Shown in pieces: positions 1 to 6,773 of a DNA stretch of 52,679 bases (position 1 is the stretch's first letter; the number at the start of each line of letters is the position of its first letter). The notes beneath the pieces are model-generated. The model saw nothing but the letters and a program-made list of their open reading frames with translations. It was not told the origin of the DNA and did not search any database. The DNA lies in assembly GCF_009193355.1 (NCBI RefSeq), contig NZ_WBVT01000022.1:1-52679 (forward strand), in the 5' to 3' direction. Position numbers and translations under genes: made by a program. This DNA is from Bifidobacterium leontopitheci. GTDB taxonomy: Bacteria > Actinomycetota > Actinomycetes > Actinomycetales > Bifidobacteriaceae.

Positions 1-99
1 ACCGCAAACGCGCCGCACGACGCGCCACACGCTGAAGTCCCCTCCCACGCGTAGGTTTTCAAACAACACCACGCATGGTGCGAGCGTCAGCGTCGCCAC

Positions 100-576
100 T
101 CAACCCATCAGATAAATAAACACGGTGAGATGCCGTGAACGATAACCGCTATTCTGAGGCCTGGCGATGTAATCCTTATCGCCCGAGCCGTTCTTCAGAG
201 GCAATCTGGCCGCAAGCCAATTCGCGGCTTCGCCAACCTGATCGTTCGTCTCGACAATCAGACGGCATCCACCGATATCGTCAAGTTCGCCAAGTTTGAA
301 ATGGGCGTTGGACCGCTGCAGCTTCCTGACGATGGAAATCATTCGCTTCAGACGATACGTCGACACCGAACCCGGCATCCGGCGAGCGCACTCCAGCACC
401 TGCTCGAAGCAACGTTCCGTCGGCTCCGCATGCTGCGCACGCCATTGCTGAGCGATCTCCAAAGCCTGCGCATACTCGGATTCACGGCCGGCGACCGCAC
501 CATCCCGCAGAATCTTGCCAGCTGCCGAGGCACGGCTTCTGCTCACGATCCGCGAACAACCATTGTCTGAAGTCAT
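100..576 (-). pseudogene. Truncated RelA/SpoT-type nucleotide pyrophosphokinase (toxSAS-like)
   Basis: The 158-residue product carries the N-terminal half of a RelA/SpoT synthetase domain: an Arg/Lys-rich helix at 75-88 (RLKRMISIVRKLQR), the LDDIGGCRLIV strand at 98-108 and the DYIARPQNSGYRSRHL segment at 135-150. Intact members continue with an E-x-Q-x-R-T strand and a conserved His/Trp helix that complete the active site. Here a TGA follows eight residues after the GYRSRHL motif, and no frame downstream restores the missing part, so the copy is probably inactive. The start is 34 bp from a divergent Panacea gene. Panacea domains are known antitoxins of toxic small alarmone synthetases, so this may be a broken toxin. 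A genuinely short protein of unknown activity is the alternative. Confidence 0.6.
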
Positions 577-610
577 GACTTACAATATAGCTTCAGGAAA
601 GGAGGACATC

Positions 611-1054
611 ATGGCGAACATCATTGACGTGGCGGCTTATATTCTTCGCCGATACGGACCGATGACCACAATGAAACTGCAGAAACTCGCGTTCTACGCG
701 CAAGCAGAGTCGCTGGCGCACCATGGGAGTCCTCTCTTCGCCGACGACTTTCAGGCATGGCGCGGAGGCCCCGTTTGCAAGACTCTCTATGCTCGTCACC
801 GCGGCATGTTCATCATCCGTGACGGCGACCTTGCCGCCGACAGTGATGCGCTGAACAGGACGGAACGCGGCATTGTAGACGATGTCTGCATCGCATTGGC
901 AGTCAAGACCGGCAACGAGCTCAGTGCCCGCACACACCGCGAGGCGCCTTGGTGCAATTCGCGTCAGGGACTGCCGGCCAATGCCTCCTGCAACAATATC
1001 ATCGGCAAAGAGGCCATAGCGTCATATTACAAGGTCAATCCTGTCATACGGTAG
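611..1054 (+). CDS. Panacea (SocA-like/DUF4065) antitoxin-type protein
   Basis: This 147-residue protein has the family signatures KLQKLAFYAQA at 22-32, FQAWRGGPV at 47-55 and LSARTHREAPW at 104-114, and the length is normal for a complete domain. Panacea proteins neutralise many unrelated toxins, including toxic small alarmone synthetases, and SocA acts as a ClpXP adaptor. The start at 611 is chosen because a strong AGGAAAGGAGG ribosome-binding site sits just upstream. A TACAAT hexamer at about 587-592 could be the -10 box, so the leader would be very short. The neighbour on the other strand is a truncated RelA/SpoT-like gene, which suggests this is an antitoxin left without a working toxin. 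The divergent layout is not the usual operon for such pairs. Confidence 0.85.
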   Translation: MANIIDVAAYILRRYGPMTTMKLQKLAFYAQAESLAHHGSPLFADDFQAWRGGPVCKTLYARHRGMFIIRDGDLAADSDALNRTERGIVDDVCIALAVKTGNELSARTHREAPWCNSRQGLPANASCNNIIGKEAIASYYKVNPVIR

Positions 1055-1138
1055 CCGACGATGACGCATGGCCGCTCCCCGGTAGCCACCCACCGTTCAG
1101 CGTATTGGCTTATGACGAAAACGTGAGGAAGACAAGGT

Positions 1139-1720
1139 ATGCAACGTGACGCACAGCGCGGCAGGCAGGACGCCGCACCCGACCGCCTGACGCACATCAG
1201 TAAGTACATGAGCCTGATTCTGCGGCACAAGCCGGAGGTCGTCGGCATCACGCTGGACCGGCACGGCTGGGCGGACATGGACGCGCTGATTGCCGGCATC
1301 GGCAGGGAGTATCCGACGTTTGACCGTGCCATGCTCGAGGAGATCGTACGCACCGACAGCAAGCAACGGTACTCGTTCAGCGAGGACGGGACGAAGATCC
1401 GGGCGAACCAAGGCCACTCCATTCCCGTGGACGTGGAGCTGCCCGAAACCGAACCGCCTCAGATGCTCTATCACGGCACCGCCCGGCGTTTCACCGCCTC
1501 CATTAACGCGAACGGCCTGCTCCCGCAGAGCCGCCTGTACGTGCACCTCTCCCTCGACGAGCAGACGGCGAAGAAGGTGGGCAGACGGCACGGGGATCCG
1601 GCGGTCTATCTGGTCGACGCCGCGCGGATGCGGCGCGACGGTCACGTCTTCTACCGTTCCGTCAACGGCGTATGGCTGACCAGGACGGTCCCCGCACGGT
1701 ATCTGCAGCGCGTGGAGTAG
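1139..1720 (+). CDS. kptA: RNA 2'-phosphotransferase (Tpt1/KptA family)
   Basis: KptA removes an internal 2'-phosphate from RNA using NAD+, giving ADP-ribose 1''-2''-cyclic phosphate. The 193-residue product is full length. The N-terminal winged-helix part contains the SLILRHKP motif at 25-32 with the catalytic Arg-His pair (R29, H30). RANQGHS at 88-94 follows, then the NAD-binding ADP-ribosyltransferase-like half with YHGT at 111-114 and RLYVHLS at 132-138. It lies 84 bp after the Panacea gene on the same strand, so the two might be co-transcribed. Bacteria without a yeast-like tRNA ligase have no obvious 2'-phosphate substrate. RNA repair or ADP-ribosylation of nucleic-acid ends has been suggested for such homologues. 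Confidence 0.93.
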   Translation: MQRDAQRGRQDAAPDRLTHISKYMSLILRHKPEVVGITLDRHGWADMDALIAGIGREYPTFDRAMLEEIVRTDSKQRYSFSEDGTKIRANQGHSIPVDVELPETEPPQMLYHGTARRFTASINANGLLPQSRLYVHLSLDEQTAKKVGRRHGDPAVYLVDAARMRRDGHVFYRSVNGVWLTRTVPARYLQRVE

Positions 1721-1847
1721 ACGGGCTGGAGTGGGCGGCCTGGAGTGGGCGGTTGCGAATTCACTGGTTCCGGATTGCTTGTCCCATGAGTGGAAGCCAT
1801 CCTCCGATGATGAGAGACGCCTCGCATGCGGCGAACCGGTGCGACGT

Positions 1848-1894
1848 TCCGTAAATCCTTGCGCTGAGGTTTGATGAGCGCAAGGATTTACGGA
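1848..1894. repeat. Perfect 18-bp inverted repeat (hairpin) after kptA
   Basis: The arms 1848-1865 and 1877-1894 are perfect reverse complements around an 11-base loop. There is no T-tract on either side, so it is not a classical terminator. The core CCGTAAATCCTTGCGCT recurs as near copies at about 1910-1926 and 1971-1986 (CCGTAATTTCTTGCGC), and a half copy lies at about 1946-1954. The whole 315-bp gap between kptA and the next gene is made of these units and I see no gene in it. Confidence 0.8.
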
Positions 1895-2035
1895 TATCAA
1901 AGGCTTCTGCCGTAATTTCTTGCGCTGAGACGCTGCCAGCGTCAGTATTTACGGCCAGTAGGGCCGATTTCCGTAATTTCTTGCGCCGCAGTGGCATGGG
2001 CTGGGACGTACCGAAACACGGTTGGAGGAAGGTAA

Positions 2036-2728
2036 TTATGGGCGTTGCGCACGTACCATCGTCACCCGCGATTGGCTACGAATCCAGTCGGCGGCCTTCG
2101 GGTCGATGACGCGGGCAATCCAATCGAGATTAGCGCACTGTTCATCCAAATAGCGCTGTTCGGAGACAAGATCATCAAGCACGATGTGCTCCTGATGGGA
2201 TAGACGGTTACGTAGGTCGCCCATTGTTTTGACATGACTCTCGAACACAGCACGCTTGCAAGACGGATAATTCGGCATGCCACCGTTCGCGGGGTCGCGA
2301 AGAGCCCTCCACACGGTCTGCTCCAGCCTGGACGAGAGTAGGAAGCACCACGACCCGAGTGACATGTCGGCAATTACACGCCCTGGCGTGACCGGCTTAC
2401 CCGCATGACGCAATTGGCGCTCAATCTCGTCAACAGAGTTCTCGAATCGTCTCGTCTTGGACGAGTTGAACCGGAACCTCGCATCATCCTTGTACCAGTC
2501 GTCATGCCCGCATGCTTGGGCGAGACGAACGGACATGAAATTGCGCAGCAGCACCTCTACATGCGCGACGTCTTCGAGCAGAGCCTTGGAGACGCGCCCG
2601 TTCCACACGTACAAATCGACTGCATCGCAGCCGGTGGCTTGCGCGGAATTGATATAGGTGTCCATGCGTTCAATGGAGAACCATCGTTGCAAATCGGCGA
2701 GCGTAACGTGTTGACTTTCGGGACTCAT
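2036..2728 (-). CDS. Abi_2 family HEPN protein (AbiF/AbiD-like), copy 1
   Basis: The 230-residue product shows the pattern of the Abi_2 family of abortive-infection proteins. An N-terminal helix pair around LYVWNGRVSKALLEDVAHVEVLLRN (39-63) is followed by a GSWCFLLSSRLE helix (125-136), and the HEPN RNase motif R-x4-H occurs as RNRLSH at 173-178. HEPN domains of this kind cleave RNA when triggered. The promoter of a predicted small RNA on the opposite strand overlaps its start codon (2711-2740), and a terminator hairpin ends that RNA at about 2802. The same layout recurs at the second Abi gene. The gene lies just outside the tRNA-Pro-derived repeat. A defence or toxin-antitoxin role is inferred from family and context. 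Confidence 0.8.
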   Translation of the reverse strand: MSPESQHVTLADLQRWFSIERMDTYINSAQATGCDAVDLYVWNGRVSKALLEDVAHVEVLLRNFMSVRLAQACGHDDWYKDDARFRFNSSKTRRFENSVDEIERQLRHAGKPVTPGRVIADMSLGSWCFLLSSRLEQTVWRALRDPANGGMPNYPSCKRAVFESHVKTMGDLRNRLSHQEHIVLDDLVSEQRYLDEQCANLDWIARVIDPKAADWIRSQSRVTMVRAQRP

Positions 2729-2740
2729 GCTGGCTATACT
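2711..2740 (+). promoter_or_regulatory. Predicted sigma-70 type promoter of small RNA 1
   Basis: TTGACT at 2711-2716 and TATACT at 2735-2740 are separated by 18 bp, a near-consensus pair pointing to the plus strand. It overlaps the first codons of the minus-strand abi gene, and the predicted start of transcription (about 2747) lies just outside that gene. Confidence 0.6.
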
Positions 2741-2746
2741 TCTCGA

Positions 2747-2802
2747 GAATGCCCCGGAACGTCACTCATGCGAAACATCATGAAACCCCGGGGATTTTCT
2801 TT
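2747..2802 (+). ncRNA. Predicted small RNA divergent from Abi copy 1
   Basis: A transcript started by the promoter at 2711-2740 would be about 55 nt long. It would fold into an outer stem CCCCGG (2752-2757) with CCGGGG (2788-2793) enclosing an inner hairpin TCATG (2766-2770) with CATGA (2779-2783). The outer stem is followed at once by ATTTTCTTTT, a normal rho-independent terminator on the plus strand. No other plus-strand gene exists that this terminator could serve. The same architecture appears beside the second Abi gene, which makes chance less likely. Published work links AbiF to a conserved RNA antitoxin, and this may be a relative. The RNA itself is predicted, not proven. Confidence 0.55.
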
Positions 2803-2880
2803 TCTGAGCCATTTAGAGTCATTGAGAATTCACAGCGCTCGAGAGCCATTTAACGGCATAAAAAGACCCTCCATCCAAAG

Positions 2881-2933
2881 CGGGAGTAGGGCTTATGGGT
2901 CGGGCTGACAGGATTTGAACCTGCGACATCCTG
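2881..2933. repeat. attachment-site repeat: displaced 3' end of tRNA-Pro
   Basis: These 53 bp match 6774-6826 at 51 of 53 positions, the two differences being at 2896-2897. The part 2901-2933 equals the 3' half of the intact tRNA-Pro(TGG) at 6793-6866 (acceptor, T arm and variable region into the anticodon stem) and then diverges at 2934. A displaced tRNA 3' end is the usual scar of integration into a tRNA gene. The following stretch to 3209 contains no gene I can support. Confidence 0.85.
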
Positions 2934-3209
2934 TTAGGATTCGGGGGTTCTTGGCTCACGCCAGCGGTCTTGGCTCACCTCGGAACCGTTGGAATAAAGC
3001 CATTCTCCGTTTTTAAGTTTCTTTGTTGAGACCACCCAGATTGGCGAATCGTGATGGTCATTGTTACCAGTTTGTTACTGGCTTTGAGCATCGGAACGGC
3101 GGAATAGCGCGGCGTGTCGACACACGGTCAAAACAATTTGTTACCGCTCTTTCTCTGTGCCATGCCGTCCTTCTCCGAAGAGGTGGTTGAAGAGAACGGC
3201 AGCGGTCGC

Positions 3210-4016
3210 CTACTCATTGGGTTGCGGCTCGTGTTCGAGCACGAGTTTCATCTTACTGTTGTCCATCAGCCACGCATACAAATCCCGGTCCAGGATCATC
3301 GCCAGACCGAAACAGGACTGCACCGCGTCCGCCAACGTGATGCGCCGGTTCTCGCCCGGCAGCGGGATGCCGTTGACGAGCGGCTCGTGGTGGGCGACCC
3401 TGTTGCGCAGGGCGTGCACGGTCTTGACGATGTTCAGCGCGTAGTTCCTCGTCCACTTGGCGTTCGCAGCCGATGCGTGTCGGCGCCCGCCTGGGAATGC
3501 CTTGACGATGCCTTTGCGCCAGAGGTCGTTTTCGTAGTCGGCGCTGCCCTCGTCCGGCCAGTGAGCGTGGATGGCTCCGCCGTTCTCCAGCAGGTTGCGC
3601 CAGAATCCGAACGTCAACGCCGCGACGAGATGTCCGTGCGTGTGCCGTTTCTTCTGCTGGACGGTGAGATGGCCCCATGCCTCGCGGATCTGGCGTTGGG
3701 TGCGGTCGTCGAAACGGAGTCCCGCCATGTACCAGTCCTCGGTGCCGGACTGTTCCAAGGAGATGAGTGACAATTGCTGGTCCATGTGGTTGCGCAGGGC
3801 GACTTCGAGGATGGCGATGTCGCCCATGCAGGCGCTGGCCATGTCATGATCCCACAGGTACAGTCGCAATGCCGGGCATGAGCGCCGCCGTGCTTCGGAA
3901 TCGTAGGATGCGAGCCGTTCGTCGGTGATGCACGCGCGCAGCGCCCTCTCCTGCGGACTTCCCTTGCGAGGGGCCTGTGAGAGGAAAGCGGGTGCTGGGT
4001 TTGACTGTCGGCTCAT
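3210..4016 (-). CDS. Abi_2 family HEPN protein (AbiF/AbiD-like), copy 2
   Basis: This 268-residue protein is a diverged relative of the one at 2036-2728. It has the LRLYLWDHDMASACMGDIAI helix at 50-69, followed by EVALRNHM, then DDRTQRQIREAWGHL at 103-117, LTFGFWRNLL at 134-143 and the HEPN motif RNRVAHHEP at 204-212 (R204-x4-H209). Abi_2 proteins are abortive-infection effectors that probably cut RNA. The ATG at 4016 overlaps the promoter of a predicted divergent small RNA (4001-4029), and the terminator of that RNA lies between this gene and the HxlR gene. It sits inside the tRNA-Pro-bounded element. The conserved AGTCAA in codons 3-6 of both Abi genes is the complement of the small-RNA -35 box. 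Confidence 0.82.
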   Translation of the reverse strand: MSRQSNPAPAFLSQAPRKGSPQERALRACITDERLASYDSEARRRSCPALRLYLWDHDMASACMGDIAILEVALRNHMDQQLSLISLEQSGTEDWYMAGLRFDDRTQRQIREAWGHLTVQQKKRHTHGHLVAALTFGFWRNLLENGGAIHAHWPDEGSADYENDLWRKGIVKAFPGGRRHASAANAKWTRNYALNIVKTVHALRNRVAHHEPLVNGIPLPGENRRITLADAVQSCFGLAMILDRDLYAWLMDNSKMKLVLEHEPQPNE

Positions 4017-4029
4017 GAATCATTATCAT
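4001..4029 (+). promoter_or_regulatory. Predicted sigma-70 type promoter of small RNA 2
   Basis: TTGACT at 4001-4006 and TATCAT at 4024-4029 are spaced 17 bp apart on the plus strand and overlap the start of the minus-strand abi gene. The -35 hexamer is the same and the position relative to the abi start codon is nearly the same as at the first Abi gene. Confidence 0.55.
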
Positions 4030-4035
4030 ATTCCA

Positions 4036-4103
4036 TGAAATCCCCCAATGGGCCTCTCCGGACGGTCTTCGGCTGAGCCGTGATGCACTGGGGGTTCTCT
4101 TTT
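4036..4103 (+). ncRNA. Predicted small RNA divergent from Abi copy 2
   Basis: The predicted transcript of about 68 nt has an outer stem CCCCCA (4042-4047) with TGGGGG (4089-4094), extended by two pairs past a mismatch. An inner hairpin pairs ACGGtCT (4062-4068) with AGCCGT (4076-4081). TTCTCTTTT (4095-4103) follows the outer stem and makes a plus-strand terminator. The sequence differs from small RNA 1, but the promoter position, outer GC stem, inner hairpin and U-tract are in the same order. Because it is short and GC-paired it could be a stand-alone RNA antitoxin or an antisense control element. Confidence 0.55.
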
Positions 4104-4114
4104 ATCGGGACGTG

Positions 4115-4447
4115 TCAGTCGGCCGTTAGTTTGGCCTTGTATGCTTCGCCCCAGTTCCACATAGCGTCGATGACGGGTTTAAGGCTCTGACCGGTTTCAG
4201 TCAACGAGTATTCCACACGTGGTGGCACCTCCGCGTAGACCTCGCGGTGCACGAGACCATCATTTTCCATCTGGCGTAGATTCGAGGTGAGGACCTTCTG
4301 TGAGATATGGCCGATTGAGCGGCGTAACTCGCTAAAACGCCTAGTGCCGTCCAGCAGATCACGGATGATGAGGACCTTCCATTTGTCGGAGATGAGCGTA
4401 AGCGTCGTCTCCACGGGACACGCCGGAAGTGTGTTGACATCGACCAT
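4115..4447 (-). CDS. HxlR-family winged-helix transcriptional regulator
   Basis: The 110-residue protein is a complete HxlR/YodB-type winged helix. It has the N-terminal Cys-Pro (ACPVETTL, Cys9), the helix-turn-helix stretch SDKWKVLIIRDLLDGTRRF at 20-38, RFSELRRSIGHISQKVLTSN and the wing PPRVEYSLTETG at 79-90. Members of this group often sense quinones, aldehydes or disulfide stress through the N-terminal Cys and repress an adjacent oxidoreductase. It is divergent from an NAD(P)-binding protein gene 150 bp away, the usual target of such a regulator. The start is supported by AGGAGG-like sequence in the leader (CAGGAGGTTGGGTT). Confidence 0.92.
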   Translation of the reverse strand: MVDVNTLPACPVETTLTLISDKWKVLIIRDLLDGTRRFSELRRSIGHISQKVLTSNLRQMENDGLVHREVYAEVPPRVEYSLTETGQSLKPVIDAMWNWGEAYKAKLTAD

Positions 4448-4481
4448 AACCCAACCTCCTGTAACCGTTGGAATGCTCCAA

Positions 4482-4501
4482 TAGTTCCTTTTTGGTTACT
4501 A
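4482..4501. promoter_or_regulatory. Candidate operator between HxlR and reductase genes
   Basis: TAGTTCC-TTTTT-GGTTACTA is an imperfect inverted repeat (half-site TAGTnACC) in the shared intergenic region. A second small inverted repeat, GCAC-tttatt-GTGC, follows at 4504-4517. These are the only symmetric sites in the gap and so the best candidates for HxlR binding. Confidence 0.4.
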
Positions 4502-4597
4502 TAGCACTTTATTGTGCCTTCTTCCATTATTGGCTGTACTCCAGTATCGTGCATCATGTCAGCAGGACAACAACACAATCCATCAAAGGAGCACATC

Positions 4598-5239
4598 ATG
4601 ACCAAGAACATCGCAGTCATCGCCGCCAACGGTAAGGCCGGCCGGCTCATCGTCGAGGAGGCCGTCAACCGCGGGCTTGACGTTACTGCGGTCGTACGCG
4701 GCGAGAACAGGACCACGGCCCAGCATGCGATCATCAAGAACCTGTTCGATCTGGACGCGGCCGATCTCGCCAGCTTCGACGTCGTCATCGACGCATTCGG
4801 CGCATGGACGCCGGACACCCTGCCGCAGCACGCCACCTCCCTGAAGCATCTGGCAGACATCCTCTCCGGCACCGACACCCGGCTGATCGTGGTCGGCGGA
4901 GCCGGCAGCCTGTACCTCAACCCGGAGCACACGCTGCAGCTGAGCCAGACGGACACCTTCCCGGCCGCGTTCGTGCCGCTCGCCACGGCGATGGGCGAGG
5001 CCCTCACCGAACTGCGCAAGCGCGATGACATCAAGTGGACGTACGTTTCCCCCGCCGCCGATTTCCAAGCCAATGGTCCGCGCACCGGTGCATACGTGCG
5101 GGCCGGCGAGGAATTCACCACGAACGAAGACGGCCAGAGCGCCATCAGCTACGCCGACTACGCCATCGCCGTCATCGACGAGGCGACCGCCGGCCCGTCC
5201 GATGCGCATGTGGCCGAGCGCATCTCCGTACGCTGGTAG
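4598..5239 (+). CDS. NAD(P)-binding, NmrA/SDR-type reductase
   Basis: The 213-residue product has a Rossmann fold start (IAVIAANGKAGRLIVEEAV, residues 5-23, with the AxxGKAG variant of the glycine-rich loop). An acidic switch follows (DVVIDAFGAWTPDT), then RLIVVGGAGSLYL typical of NAD(P)H-binding atypical short-chain dehydrogenases. The start at 4598 is preceded by AAAGGAG. The gene is divergent from a HxlR regulator, which suggests induction by a reactive electrophile. The substrate is unknown. Such proteins act as quinone or flavin reductases or as redox sensors. Confidence 0.85.
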   Translation: MTKNIAVIAANGKAGRLIVEEAVNRGLDVTAVVRGENRTTAQHAIIKNLFDLDAADLASFDVVIDAFGAWTPDTLPQHATSLKHLADILSGTDTRLIVVGGAGSLYLNPEHTLQLSQTDTFPAAFVPLATAMGEALTELRKRDDIKWTYVSPAADFQANGPRTGAYVRAGEEFTTNEDGQSAISYADYAIAVIDEATAGPSDAHVAERISVRW

Positions 5240-5284
5240 CCGATAACCGGAAAGCCCCTCTTCCCGGGATGTTTCAGTAAATAC

Positions 5285-5328
5285 AAAAAAGCCGGCACCC
5301 GACGCCAAAACAGGCGATGAGTGCCGGC
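5285..5328 (-). terminator. Rho-independent terminator after the holin-like gene
   Basis: GCCGGCAC (5291-5298) pairs with GTGCCGGC (5321-5328). Read on the minus strand the hairpin ends in TTTTTT, so it terminates transcription of the holin-like gene. Confidence 0.75.
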
Positions 5329-5337
5329 AATATTGGC

Positions 5338-5559
5338 TCATACTGAGGCTTCATCCTTGCTCAGTTTGCCGCTGAACGCCTGATTGACGAGCGTGTAGAC
5401 GGTTTGCGCGACGCCGACCACGCCGGTGAGGACGATGCCCCATCCGTAGCCGTGGAAGCCGTCGGTGACGGCGATGGCGATGACGCCGAGCAGGATGCTC
5501 ACGCCGAGGCTGGTCAGGCCCACGTAGTCGGCTGGGATGTACTTGCGGCGGACCCTCAC
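5338..5559 (-). CDS. Holin-like small membrane protein (phage lysis remnant)
   Basis: From the GTG at 5559 the product is 73 residues. A basic N-terminus (VRVRRKYIPADY) is followed by two hydrophobic helices, about residues 13-32 and 40-60 (IVLTGVVGVAQTVYTLVNQA), and a charged tail. This is the layout of small phage holins found beside lysins in bifidobacterial prophages. The GTG overlaps the TGA of an upstream frame (GTGA, 5556-5559), a sign of translational coupling that supports this start over an ATG at 5664. No lysin gene remains next to it. It is followed by a clean terminator. The assignment rests on size and topology, so another small membrane protein is possible. Confidence 0.55.
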   Translation of the reverse strand: MRVRRKYIPADYVGLTSLGVSILLGVIAIAVTDGFHGYGWGIVLTGVVGVAQTVYTLVNQAFSGKLSKDEASV

Positions 5560-5738
5560 GCCACGGTGATTGGAGCGGCGAGCTTGACGTTCACTGATAT
5601 GGATCCGTTGCTGGTCTGCAGTGATGCGTTTGGTGAGTACGAGGACATCGTCGAGTGGATCCACAAGGCAGTCATCCCGGCCGGTCCGCGCATTACGTTC
5701 GGCGCGTGCCTGAATTGCGGAGGAGCGGTGTGGGGCAA
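5556..5738 (-). pseudogene. Possible C-terminal fragment of a phage structural gene
   Basis: The frame ends in TSNGSISVNVKLAAPITVA, and its stop codon overlaps the GTG of the holin-like gene. It is only 60 codons from the first ATG and I recognise no domain. The coupling and position suggest the 3' remnant of the gene that preceded the holin in a prophage. The stretch from 5739 to 5977 shows nothing I can name. Confidence 0.3.
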
Positions 5739-5977
5739 TGCAGGAAGAATGATATGGGACGTGCGCGGGTCGCGTCGAACGGGTGAGCCGCCGTACCGTG
5801 TCTGATCGGCAGCGAGGTCAGGGGCGGCTGTTGATCCGAGCGCGGAGTGCGCGAAGGCCGACTACGATTACCCGCCAGCGAGATCCGTTCATGGGGCAAC
5901 CGAGGCCTGCTGCGGAAGGCAGAGCCGATATTCTGTCATGAATCCAATCTCATAGGTGCCGGCATCATATGACTTTG

Positions 5978-6631
5978 CTATTGGAAGCGCCTTGTGCCGT
6001 AGAAGCTGAGCTGCGAGTCGCCCCACCATGTGAGGAACTGCTCAGCGGTCTCTCCACTATGCCCTTCGGGCAGAGCACAATCAACGGATGATATGCGGCC
6101 CGCCGTTTCTTCCGCTAAGGCGGCAGCTACGAACCCGTATCCGATGGAAGAGACGGCGTGCCCGCCCATATTGCGCTCGTCGGACCAGCAGTGATCCTGT
6201 GAGTTCACCAACTTGATTTCCTCCGGGGAAAGCTGTATGTCGAACTCGTCCTCTACAGGAATCAGTTCTCCCAACATGGAAGCCGGGTAACCGTATTCCG
6301 GGCCAAGCTGTTCGTAGTCTTCCACCTCGAAATGCGTGACACGTTCGCGTTCGAACATGCACGGCCATGAGCTCGCCGCCCACGTTCCATTGACCCAATA
6401 CGCAAAAGTGACACCCAAGTGCAAGTCCCATCGTACCGTAGGATCTATGTACCGGATTTCTTCGCCATCCCTGAATGGATGAAGCGCCTTCACCTCTACG
6501 GTGCTGTCGATGCCATGGCTGTCCAGCAATTGCTGATACAGCTCTTGAGTACGTTGTCTCGTCTCTTCGACCAAAGGGATGTAATTCGTCGTCGGATAGA
6601 TGTCAATACTCGTGGACATGCACTCAATCAT
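5978..6631 (-). CDS. Hypothetical protein in the tRNA-Pro element
   Basis: I do not recognise a family. From the ATG at 6631 the protein is 217 residues. That start is preferred because AAGGGG lies about 7 bases upstream, though ATGs at 6652 and 6619 are also in frame. It is acidic and soluble, with no signal peptide or membrane segment. It contains aromatic-rich stretches (VRWDLHLGVTFAYWVNGTW and FLTWWGDSQLSFYG near the end) and resembles immunity-type or SUKH-like small globular proteins only in general character. It is the gene nearest to the intact tRNA-Pro inside the element, the place where an integrase would normally be. Confidence 0.65.
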   Translation of the reverse strand: MIECMSTSIDIYPTTNYIPLVEETRQRTQELYQQLLDSHGIDSTVEVKALHPFRDGEEIRYIDPTVRWDLHLGVTFAYWVNGTWAASSWPCMFERERVTHFEVEDYEQLGPEYGYPASMLGELIPVEDEFDIQLSPEEIKLVNSQDHCWSDERNMGGHAVSSIGYGFVAAALAEETAGRISSVDCALPEGHSGETAEQFLTWWGDSQLSFYGTRRFQ

Positions 6632-6773
6632 ACCCAAACCCCTTGGGATCATTGGGATTGCGAGTGCCGCACGGTGTGAGCAGAAAATGTTAGCAGATTC
6701 ATCCGATCCGTTAACGCTAGAACTGTGTTAACGGACGACCTTGGGGCAGAAAGAAGAGTCTCTGCATCCCAGT

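Noticed and set aside
1761..1997. Small minus-strand open frame (78 codons) after kptA
   Set aside because: It is created by the iterated hairpin motif and has no ribosome-binding site.
5404..5805. Plus-strand frame opposite the holin-like gene
   Set aside because: Part of it looks protein-like, but the minus-strand pair has coupled start and stop codons and a matching terminator, so it is the more likely coding strand.
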